Source: Ostrinia nubilalis (Eukaryota; Arthropoda; Insecta; Lepidoptera; Crambidae). Taken from it: a stretch of 64,000 nt of DNA. The notes beneath the pieces were generated by a model. It was given only the letters and a program-made list of their open reading frames with translations, ran no database searches and was not told the origin of the DNA. Shown piece after piece: positions 12,001 through 24,000 of the stretch; positions within the stretch are counted from its first letter, which is position 1; each line of letters starts with the position of its first letter. Made by a program: the position numbers and the translations under genes. The DNA lies in the NCBI RefSeq assembly GCF_963855985.1, contig NC_087104.1:4836001-4900000 (forward strand), written 5' to 3'.

Positions 12001-15000
12001 GGTGCCATCCGGACCCAGTCAGTTCCGCGTTTTCTCCTTAACAAGCTGCAACACCAAGCTCTCGCCACTGCTCCGAGGAACCGGTCACAGTCTCAACCAC
12101 AACCGAGTTATTATTTCTGCGCTCCCCGCCCCCTTCGTCTCGCTCTCCCGCTCGCGCTGCACCCCGCATCGCGCCGTGTCGGCGTACGGTATCCAGGGTC
12201 CGCACAGGGTTGCTACCCCATACCGTCCGGCACAAGATGAGTGATATGACAGTGGCTGTACTAAATGTATGGAAGCTGGAAACATTGAATTTTCGGATAC
12301 ATCCAGTTTATTCTGTAACTTATTATTGATACCGTTCGATAGAGCTCGTGAAGCACTTTCAGGATCAGTAATCATTTTTTGGAAATCTTATATAGTTTAG
12401 AAATAATCGAGTGAGATGACTTATCGTTTCCACCCTGTATAAATCTGAAGTCTCGCTGACATTTGACGTCCCGTGTCGCTCTCATATCTTAGGCACTGCC
12501 TCAGTTATCAACTAACTCAGTTGTCAGCTAATCGAACATTTAATACAACATAAAATGTTTGACAATATCAACACTTACTTTAGATAATCGTCCAGCGGCC
12601 CGTACGGCACATATTCCAGCACCAACGCGGTAGGCGAGTTTAGAGTCACCCCGTACAATCGCACGACGCAAGACGAATGCACGCACACGTATTTCGAAGC
12701 GAGCTCGATGAATTCCTGAAAATATAAAAAGCATTATAACTCTATAACCATTTCTTTTACATTTAGAATATTCTATTGGGTCTTATTATATTCCCTTCTA
12801 CCCATCTCATTCATTCACGATGTAACAACGCTATGGGCAAAGGAGATAGAGATTGACAGAGTCGATAGATCGACATCGATTTACCTTCAGAAATCAAAAC
12901 TAATCTTAAGCTTACCTTCAAATGATCGTCCCTTTGTAAAGCTTTAAATGCAACAATAAGTTTCTTAGTTTCGTCCAGATTCCAATGCGCTTTGTAAGTG
13001 ACTGTTATATTGCCGGATCCCACTTTCTCTGAGCCTGTAAAACAAAACACATTAATATTATGGGTCTTCACTTTCAGTGCAATGAAGGTATATAAAAAAC
13101 GAAAGGCACACAAAAAGTAAAATAGTCCAAGCTCTTTCGTTCGTTTCAGCCAAATGACGTCCACAGCTGGACAAAGGTCTCCCCTAAGGATTTCCACAAC
13201 GACCGGTCCTGCGCCGCCCGCATCCAGGCACCTCCCGCGACTAGTGTTGCAAAAAAAAAACGTTTTTTTTCTGGTGTGAAAAAAAACGTTGAAAAAAAAC
13301 CTGAAAAAAAACAGTTTTTTTTCTGGACCATGTTTTTTTTCGAGTACGAAATCCAAAACTTTTAAGACAAATACTTAAGAATACATAGGTAATAGTTTTC
13401 GGTTTATTTTTAACTCTACTATACTTTTCTGGTTGATTGGTACTAAGATTTCATGAATACAGGGTGTAAAAAAACCTATCACGAAGACTGAAACTACGCC
13501 TTCTGTACACCCAACCAAGTAATATTACAAAATATTATTGGTGGGAAATATTTTTTATTTTTATGATTAAAAAAAATACAATATTCCGCAGCCCGCAATG
13601 TACAGCGCGCCACGCAACGCAATGACCGTGCCTATGTGTGTGTGAGTGTATTGGAGCGTACGCGCTTTCCCGCCACTACCTACCGCGACCGCAGAAGTAT
13701 TTTGTACACAAAATTACCAGATTATTCACTTCCTACATTTAAAAAACACATTCCTTTAGCATTTGTTTAGGTTTAGAACTAAGTACTTACGGACTAATCC
13801 CCTTCGACGTCGTCTGGAATCGGCCGCTCCAACCGGACAAGTTGTGGCTCGAACTGACGGCCTTCCACGTGCAAGCAAACGCGTGCCAGGTAAATCGTGT
13901 TTTGATGCGCGCTCCAGTATTCCTTCACGTACAGACTGGTATTTAAGTTCCTCAAATACGACACAATACACGCCTAGACGAGGCGGACGGAGGCACAATC
14001 GGCTGATTGTCCAACAGACGTTGTACAGCCAGAACAAAAATACGTGCATCAATCAGTACGGTGGTGCGCTGTAGGATGTTCAGCCCGATACCTACAGCCT
14101 GCAGGGCTTCAGATGCGATTCCACGTGCCCTCCCATAACAGTAAACCATGTTTACGTACTCACGAGCACTGTACGTATGGTTAGGCATCTTTCTAACACA
14201 CATTCACTATTACCACACTCACTATCACACGTTCACACACTAACTATCCGCACGAGAAAACAATCAAAAGTCGCAAGCGCATTCGACGGCCGAAGAAACC
14301 GAACTGGCCGTGCGAGCAACGCGAGGAGCGAGCGGCCCCTCGCAACAAAGGCACTGGCCCGCGCGGCGAGACTGACTGACCAATAACAGTCAAGCAATAC
14401 GTCTAACGAATGTGTCGTCGTGAATCGGTACTCTTCATTTTCAACTACAAATTTACGTAATTTTTAACTTAACAAAAATGTAATTTCATCACTTTAGTAC
14501 AGGCAAGTCTATCAACGAATGAGATTGTAAAAGCGGCGGCAAAAATACTTTGATTAATCTTTGTTAACTAAAGATCCGTCCTAGCATACTTAATAATAAT
14601 TAATGCTTTAAGCAAGCTTCCAAAATACTCAAATTTGAATGAATTGTAGATGCGCAATCGTTATTAATAAAACAATAAGAATATCAATACATTTTGATAG
14701 TTATTCCGTGTAATAAAGTTACGTTCATTTAAAATAATCACGAACAAGACGATGAATCTTTTTATGTTGAAGAATGGAAGTAATTGGTATGAAAGAAGTG
14801 CTAAAAGATATGAAATTTTGTTTAGTTTCTAAAATCAATCGAGTTTAAAAATAAAATCTTATCTTTAAAACCTCCCATCGAAAGTGAAGGAGCAAGAGTT
14901 TGCCAGTGTGTTATTTCTAGGCGTTCAGATTGCAGTAATAAGTAAGTTAAGTTTTATTTTATTAATTACTATCGTAAAGACGTAAAATTTATTAAGTTAG

Positions 15001-18000
15001 AGAGCTAGAAATAATGAACCTGTGTGTAAGAGCATTTGTCATTTGTTTAAAGTACTTTTTAATGATACAAGATTATCACATCTGCTTACTGCCTGTGATT
15101 AACGATTAAAATTACGTTTATTTAGAATCGCGTGCATAACCATTATTTATTTCAAGTAAATTATGAAGAAAGGAAGTAATGAGTATGGAAGGAAGACTGA
15201 AAAAAGAGACCTTTTTATTTAGTTGCTGAAATCAATTAAGTTTAAAGAACACACAATCATCACTCCTATCGAAAGTGAATGCCTTAATCAACGATAGGAG
15301 TAACATTGCCAGGTGTTTACTCTAGGCGTTTAGAGCGGTGTGGTGTAAGCAATAATTTGAGTTTTACTTTATGAATTTTATTACTATCGTAAAGACTTAA
15401 GTTATTGAAGTAGAGAGTTATTAATGTAAAGAATGACAGGCCTCATTCAAAAGATCATTATTCATCTGTTTACGGTACTTTTTAATGATACCTACTTACG
15501 CTTATCACACTTGCGTAGCTAATAAGACCTGTGATACTACATTGTGATAGAATAACGGTTATGCGTAAAAGCACGGTTTAGTTAACAACCTAGGTTCTGT
15601 AAGATTATTAAATTTGCGGAAAGAAACAAATTCGTGTAAAGGGTTTTTATTAATTAAAATGTAATTTATTATTTTTTAGAATAAAAACTAAACTGGTAAG
15701 GTGATATTAAGGTGTAAGTAACTAATTTAAGTACTCATTTCATTTTTACAAACTAGGTAGATTTGGATTAAGCTCAGTTCAGTTGGTCCAGTCGTAGTCG
15801 TTGAACTCACAGTAGAGTTGAATGACTCATGGGCGAGCGCGGGTTGCGGTTCGGGGCGTGGGGGCAGCGCTTGAGCGTGTGTGCGCGCGCTGCTGTCCAT
15901 TTCTTATTGTAAAGACAAAAGCCTTATTGTGACGAAAATACTCAAAATTTTAATAAGGTTTCTTAGAAAAAAAAATTTTAAACAACGAATTGAAATTGAT
16001 AATGTAAAAATCTTGAAAAAAATATTCTGACTTTGACCTTCAATATCTCCTAAACCACAAGTTTCCCAGGTATGGTCCCAAAGAAAAAAATGATCCCCAT
16101 GATGTGGAGAATAAGTAGTCTTCGGCTTCGGGATAGGTTTTTTTACACCCGTTATATTGGCAACATTTTTACATCAACGAAAGGGAAATCCCCAAATCAA
16201 TTACATTTGCACACAGAGAAATCCCCTTTAGGTTTGTTTATTTGAACGTAGTTGGCTTAGCGCAGTTGGGGTGTGCGATGGACGGAGAAAGTTCAATATC
16301 AAATTATTTAGTTTTTGTGCTATTCGAGTGTTCTTTTGAGTGTGATTACCAACTAAAATACCTGAGAATGCTGAAACGAGTAGGTTCAGGTCTAAAATGT
16401 AAGGCAGAAAAAAAACCAAATGTAGAAAAAAACAACGGTGCTATGTTTTTTTTTATTTTACATCACTACCCGCGACTTTCACGAACGTCGGTCCACCTAG
16501 TGGGGCTCTTTGCCAAGGTTAATGCGGTAATAATAAAGGTAAGTGATCATACCTATGAATAGCATGATGTCCTTATTGAGAAGGCATCGCGGGCTTTTGT
16601 TAGTCTTCAATACCTCCTGCAGTTCTGTCTGGTCTATTCTCACTCCTTTTTTCACCGGCTCGCCACATAGTAGCAGTTGAGATTGATCTGTAAAGAGAGA
16701 AGACAAAACATTTATGGCGCCTTTTGGAGTTACAATATGTGTTAAAGACGTAGCACACTTATCAACCCGGAAAGAGACCGTAACCATATCAACTCAAGGC
16801 GGTCAGTATTCTTTGTATGAAACTCTATACTGCAATGCACCCTTTTCGGCAGCTCGCGAAAGGCGATACGGTGTTAATCCCTCTCCGAGTTGATAAGTCT
16901 GCTATGACCTTTATTTTGCAACAAAAATTCTAAGGCTAATGACTGTACAACAGTCGACAGCACGTCAGACTTTACATATTTGTTGCAAAATGGCCTGTAT
17001 TACAACGAGATAAGACACCACTGTTATCTTAGCGTAGTATTTGACTTACCGAATTCTGACGGTGGCACACACTCGTTTAGAAATATCTTCTTTTCTGGGT
17101 CTTGATGGCTTCTGATTATGGCGTGAATATCATAATACTCGTTGTTGTTGAACATGTAACAGTGCCCTTTGAATTCTATTTTATATGTTTCTGTTGTACT
17201 GCAAAGGAAATAAATGTTTTGAGTCCCTATGAAGTCAATTTAATACAACATTTACAGCCTAAATTTATGTCTCTCACCATATAAAGGCTATCGTATTTAG
17301 CCACTAGTGAGTGCCAGTGGCGCCAACTTGTGAGCGCAAATACGACCACCTTTACTCCACTAAAACATATTACATACTTAACTTACCGAGTTTTCGTACA
17401 AACGTCCAAGTAATAAATATTATAGTCATCTTGACACTGCCTTAAAATATAGCAGCCGTGCTTCTTAGCACGTTTCTCTTCCAGTTTTCGGTATGAAAAC
17501 GCACCCCTAATAAACAAAAAACAACAAAATTTCAATACAGATTTTCAAATAAAAATGCACAGTTTAAATATGTAGTATTTAAATATGGAATAAAAATAAT
17601 ATCTTACCCTACTGGACCATGGCACTTGATTTCTTGCAACTCTTTCAACGATGGCGTTTCGTCGTCTTTTGATAAGTTGAACGTCCATTTTACCATTAAC
17701 CTGTAGAAAAAGGTTCGTATTATGATTATGAATAATCCACGATTAATCTAATAATTTCTAGTAAGAATTAGAGAGAGATTTTAGGAGCAACATTCTTATT
17801 GCATACATGCATGATGATGATAAGTTAAGTGGCCAAACCAATTCATATTCGCGCTCAAATGTATATCCGTCGTGAAATAATAGGTATACAATATTTTAAT
17901 ACCAAAACAAACCTGTAATAGCCGTCGCAAACAGAAATAAACGACGACAGCTGGTCGTCAGACTTGAACTTGAAAAACAACGGGGTGCCCCTTCTCGACA

Positions 18001-21000
18001 CCTCCAAGGTGCAATTGCCGTTCCGCATCAAATAGATTAGCCCTTCTATGGTGCATACTTGCATCCACTGAAATAGAAATCACATCAATTAGTGAAAACG
18101 GCCAAGTCACACAACATTGACTATAATAATAAAGAAATCGCAGTAAGGAACCATAGACTTGGCACGACTTTGTCTAGATTTCATTACTTTTTAGAGATAA
18201 ACAAGCAGCTCCATCGAGACTTGGCTAGTTTTTTACAGAATGTTTTTGGTGGGATTAAAAGGTTACTGACCGGGCCTATACCTGTTGGTTGTACTTGGTT
18301 CAAATATTGTCCTTTATTCAAATAATATTGTACTTGAACCAAATATTAAAAGTACACTAAACAGATAGCAAAAAGGACATAACGGTCGATGATATGATAA
18401 GTTCGAGCTATCCGTGGGAATGACTACTTCTTACTACCACAGCTGGTTAGAGATTACGATATACGATTACGATAATAAGGCAAGTATGTTAATTAGCTTA
18501 GCAACTTAATTTGTTCTTCCACAATTAATTAATGCTTGTTTGAGAAATCGCTCGGAGTATATTAGAAAGACAGGTTCACGAGTCAATGGCCCTGTCTATT
18601 ACTTGTTTTATGTACGAAAATTATATAACCACTCTTTGGTAAAAAAATAAATAATAGCGCAGGCGAAAAAAGAAGAATGAACTTAATTTCTCAATTCTCT
18701 TCATAGTCATGGAAATTATTTATAATGGTGAAATTGTAGAATATTAATAATTGTTATTCTTTAATGGCACTAGAAAGCTCTCTTATTTTACTTGAGAATA
18801 ACGATGCATTAGTCGCGCAAATAACGTAAAACTTTATATTAACGTAAAAAAAAAAAGTATACAGGGTGTTTGGCGCATCGTGTGCCAAAATGATTTGGCG
18901 GATAGAATGGGTCATTTCCTATATTTTCAGCCCCCATAACACGTTCCATACCAGGCGGCTACTTTTAAATTAATTTTTTTAGTAATTTCACCAAAATACC
19001 CAAATCGCATCATTTAATTTCGATTTCAAAAAAAACTACTAAGCGCAGCCCTAAAGTAAATATTTTGCTTTGACGTGCATTAATGTAGGGTTGCATCAAA
19101 TCTAAAGGACAATGACCAAAAGTGGTCCAAATGTCCACCACTAACGAGACCTATATTGGCTTATAGTCCATTAAATAGAGATTAACTTTCAGTATGGGAC
19201 GAAAAAAAAATAAGCTGTCAGTAAAGAGTTATGACCGTATGAAAAATTGTAATAGTTTACGCGCTAATCTCAGGAACTACTGGTCCGATTTGAAAAATTA
19301 TTTTTGTTATGGATAGCCCATTTATCAAGGATGGTTTTAGGTTATGTAACATCACTCTACAACCAATAGGGGTGGAGCAGCGACCACCCGACCATAATTC
19401 CAATATTATTGTCTTTCTTCTGAGCTTATTTTTTTTTCTTTTAGCGAGAATCTAACACGGCACACTAAGCGACATGACAACATGCATAGATTAATCCAAA
19501 ATGTGCGATTGATAGAATGATATCAAGAACATTTTTCGGATGAAAAGGTAAAAAACATGACTATTCATTCAGTCATAACTTTTTACTGACAGCATATTTT
19601 TGATTTCGGTTTGGTTATAATGAATCAGTATTTAGTAGACTATTTTACTACATAGGTCTCGTTAGTGGTGGACATTTGGACCACACTCCATACATTTTTG
19701 GTCATTGTCCTTTATTGGCAAATATCATCTAGTTTTTTTAAAATTCAGCTTTGAAGTTTTCCGAAAAGTTAAAAATGGACTGAACATTTAAGTTTACAAG
19801 GGCATTTTTTTTTTAAAAGAGATAGCGATCTTCGGATTTTATCAAAACTTCTCTAGTCTATCCTCATTCAAACGGTATACTAATCTTGTTTAAATAATAA
19901 CAACAACTTCACAAATTCCTTAAATTAGTGCATTGACTCTACTCGGACTGATTTGCGAAATTTGTGTTTATAGCTCCTTTTTGTGTGAATAGCACGTAGA
20001 ACACCTAACAGGTAAAAATTATTTATCTTATTGTTAGCGTCATATTTATATTTATACAATAACTATTGTTATTTTAGTAATTTTTAAATTGATTGTAACA
20101 ATGAAGTAATAATTAACCTATTTTATTTAATGTATTTTATTTGATTTCCGTTTATGTTGGTTCAATTAACTAGGATTGCAACAAATATTATTTTAATAAC
20201 TACTGGTAATTTTATTAATATTTATTGTCGATTATAATGGTAAAATATAAAACTATTTTTAGAAATATTTTATTATTATACACTTTCTTTAGTTTTCAAT
20301 CAATTTCTGTTACGAGTTGTTAATTTGACTACAATTACAAAAGCCAATCAGAGACGTCAGCCAATCGGAAGCGTCGACCAATCACAGCACACCGACTTGT
20401 GGTGGGGGTGATTGAGCGGGGCATTCGATAGCAGAGCGAGAGTCAGTCTTGATCGAGCGCTGAGCGGAGTAACAGTTAAGGACGAAATATTAATATTGTA
20501 AAAGTGTTGTGTGAAATATACTGTGAAAGTGCTGAAAAGTTTTACGGAGTTTAATTTCCACTGACCTGACCCAATAGGTCAGAAGTGGGATTACCAAGAA
20601 AATTTTGCATTTTCTTACGCCCACGAGCCAGAAAACAAACGTAAGTACGTTAGTAAATTTGTAATGGTTAACCTAATGTACGAGTATTTTTTTTTCTTCT
20701 TTCACTCCCTTCTTGTTCTTTTATTATTTGACTTGATCAACAAATATGAAAAGGTTTTTCACTTATTTTTAAGCTATTTATGGGCAAACTTTTTTTTAAT
20801 TCCTCTGATAAATTGTGAAGTGATAGAGAAGTAAAAAAAAAAAAATATATTGTCTTGCAACTGGGAAATATTTGACTTATTACGCCGCTAGGTGATTAAA
20901 TTTATCCTGGCATTTGCTAATTTTATGAAGGTTACATTGCTCTAATTACTATGAGGTTTAAATGTAATTTTAAAATACAATATTCGATTTATAATACGCA

Positions 21001-24000
21001 TAGATGTTCCTATTAGGCAGTGGTATCTACTTTAAAGTATAAAATTGAGATGGTACTGATGTGACATATATTAAGCTGGTCTCTGTAAGTTTCAGATAAT
21101 TGAAAAATGATGGAGGATAGCGATGATGCCCTAGGTGGAGGGTTTGATAGAAGGGATGCCCTAGGTGGAGGGTTTGAAAGGAGGGATGCCCTAGGTGGAG
21201 GGTTTGAAAGGAGGGATGCCCTAGGTGGAGGGTTTGAAAGGAGGGATGCCCTAGGTGGAGGGTTTGAAAGGAGGGATGCCCTAGGTGGAGGGTTTGAAAG
21301 GAGGGATGCCCTAGGTGGAGGGTTTGAAAGGAGGGATGCCCTAGGTGGAGGGTCTAAAAGGAGGACAGCCCTAGGTGGAGGGTTGAGGATGAGGTACAAA
21401 GGGGTACCTGAGGAAAGGGATAAGGAAGGGAATACATCTGATGAAGAAGGAAGTGTTATACTACCTTCAAGGCAAGAAGGCGTACGACATGCTACTTGTA
21501 AGGGGAGAACAAACCGATCTTCACGACCAGTATTGCGGAGACGGCGCTATACTACTTCGTCGTCGGGAACTGAAGGAGAGCCACTCTCTCCATCACCAAG
21601 GGAGAAAAGAAGCTCTAGGAAGAGGCGCGGAACTGGTGACTCAAGGAAAAGGGCACGGGTCATTTATTCATCTTCAGAATCAAGAAATCAGTCGCCATCT
21701 CCGAAAAGAAAAAGACCATTGGAGAACAGAGAAGAGGAACGGGATACCAAGTTAGTAGATAAATTTCTGTCTATTTTAGAAAAAGTTAAGAGTTCGGATA
21801 AGCCGAAAATTACTTTTAATTCGAGTGTGATACCGGAGTTCGACCCTTTATCTAGAGATCAAACTGTCTCGACATGGATCACTAAAGTAGAGGAATGTGC
21901 CGAGGTTTATGGATGGGAAGAAAGGGAGATTATCCACTATTCCCTACCAAAATTAAGCGGCGTTGCTAGAACATGGTATCAGGGTCTAACTTCGATATTA
22001 CATACGTGGTCAGAATGGAAAAGGAAACTAATTGAATCCTTTCCATGTAGAGAAGATTATGCCGAACTCTTAACCGAAATGTTATCTAAGAAGGCTAAAT
22101 ATGGTGATTCTTTAGAGCATTACTATTATGCAAAAATTAATTTGATAAATAGATGTAAAATCACCGGCAAACAAGCAGTAGATTGTCTTTTGTACAGTAT
22201 AGAGGATCGGGCAGTAAAAGTTGGTGCCCAGGCAGCACAATTTCGAGAGCCAGAACAGGTGCTTAAATATTTCAAAACAGTTAAAATAGGGCAGAGCAGA
22301 GACAACCAAGATACGATGAGGAGACGTTCTGAAAACAACGTGGATTGCGCAGATTCTTCGAAATCAGGTAACACCAACCCCATAATTAGGTGCTTCAACT
22401 GCAACGAGATCGGGCATCCAAGTTTCAAGTGTGAAAAGACGGCATCTTCCGTGAAATGTCACAACTGTAATGAGGTGGGTCACCGTAGTTATAAGTGCGA
22501 TAAAGCTCCTTCTAAATGCATGACATGTGATCGGGTTGGTCATCTTACTTCCAACTGTTATAAAAACATAGGAAAGTCAGTTTCTAATGAGTCCGAAAAT
22601 ACTTCAAAACAGAAACTTGTATCTTAAGTAATGACAGAGGTTACTGGTATCAAAAAAATGTGTGTAACGGTATGTAATGGATTTAAAAGTAAATGGGTCT
22701 ATAATTTCTTGTCGCATCAATCTAGGGAGTACCTAAATGCTCTTTAATTCAGATTCCAATTCTCTGAACCTAAATGGTTTATCTAAATGATGACACAACC
22801 TTGCCAATCCTCAGTGGTGTAGGAGCTAATATGGTCATTACGCTTGGAGTAGTAGTTGCCACGGTACCTAGAAGATCAATATAATATCAGATAATATCAT
22901 CTCGTACTTAGTGGAAGACGTTCTGGCGCGTCCTGTCTTGTAAGGTCTTCCTTCTTCTTCTTCTTCTTCTTCTCTTATTAATGGCGATGAACTTGTGTTC
23001 TTTTTCGCCACGTCTTGTAAGGTCATCCCTTTACTGAAAAACTAGACATCCTTATAATTCCCTAACGATATTAAGTTTGACTCTTGAGGTTCTCATGTAT
23101 GTAGGTATACAATGCGCGCAATCCAAGTTTCTGCTGATTGCGAATTGCTAGATTTTAAAATTGATGTAAAGGTCACGTTACGTGGTTTGAGAGGTCAGGA
23201 ATATTATCTTACAATTATAAAAATATTATAGATGTCTCACAGAAACCGATATGTACCTATTATAAAGTATTTCAAGACTTTGTCGTGTCCTACGATATAA
23301 AGCATATTCAAAAGGCCCAGGACTAGTGGGCAGGTTAAATATTTTAGATTATCGCACTATTTTAGATGCATTATCCACATCCATCCATCCATGGCGGCGA
23401 CGACAAATGATAGGATAAGCTCCTACAAACATACAGGTTGGTATTAGTACATTACTAACATAAGACGACACCGAAGAGCCCTTCAGAATTGTAAAAGTGG
23501 AACAGAAGGTAAAGTATGCCATTAATTTTTAAGCACTGGCCACACAGTACAATGATAGAGACCTGGTACGCGTGGAGAGGCAAGTACCTACCTCACGATG
23601 GTAAATAAAAAGATGGAAACCTGTAGTAAACTATCAAGATCCCTACCGTATAGTCCTCGATACTGACAGGTTTGTTATTAAGGACACACCTTTTACTCGA
23701 AAAAGTGGGTAGATTTGGATGAATTTCAATAAAAATTTTGAGTCTGAATCATCTGAAAATGACATTGCAAAAGATGAGTAAATAGTAAATTTAAATTGGG
23801 TAATGTCCTCTCTCAGAAACACTTGTAACATGTTGATTGTCTGTTGTAATAATAAATAGTATGATGTCGGTGACTTTATATCCACTTTATTATATGCTTT
23901 TAATATATCTAAATGAATTAGGTAATTATAATTTACACCAACTCTTTATGATTAGTTTTGTAGATAAAACCAATTTGAATTAGTTCTAATATTTATTTTA

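Larger units (their letters stand above)
4291..12234 (+). mobile_element. BEL/Pao LTR retrotransposon, full length, in a hop intron (antisense to hop)
   Basis: Two 1,078-bp LTRs start TGTGCACGAC and end CCGGCAC(G/A), flanked by the 5-bp target duplication AGATG (4286-4290 and 12235-12239). The size of the duplication fits BEL/Pao. Comparing the LTRs by eye I found one internal substitution (ctcctcaac versus ctccttaac) plus the last base, so the insertion is very recent. The purine tract GGCGGGAGAA precedes the 3' LTR. The interior is GC-rich, unlike the AT-rich host. It sits inside a TA-flanked foldback MITE (3967-12437). Confidence 0.93.
3967..12437. mobile_element. Foldback MITE (TA target, CAGGGTGGAAACGAT termini) split by the BEL element
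   Basis: CAGGGTGGAAACGATAAG at 3967 and its inverse ending at 12437 are both flanked by TA (3965-3966, 12438-12439). Arms of about 180 bp match in inverted orientation. Without the BEL insertion and one target copy the element is about 520 bp. TA duplication and CAGGGTG ends suggest a mariner/Tc1-type origin. Related copies lie at 27852-28579 and 49944-50125. Confidence 0.75.

Noticed and set aside
18092..18325. 77-codon plus-strand frame in a hop intron
   Set aside because: No known motif and no splice or promoter context.
21125..21394. Possible CRISPR array because of regular 30-bp units
   Set aside because: No spacers; uninterrupted coding tandem repeat in a eukaryotic retroelement.
21013..21399. 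128-codon minus-strand frame rich in NPPPRASLLS
   Set aside because: It exists only because the 30-bp gag repeat has no stop on either strand; no independent signal.
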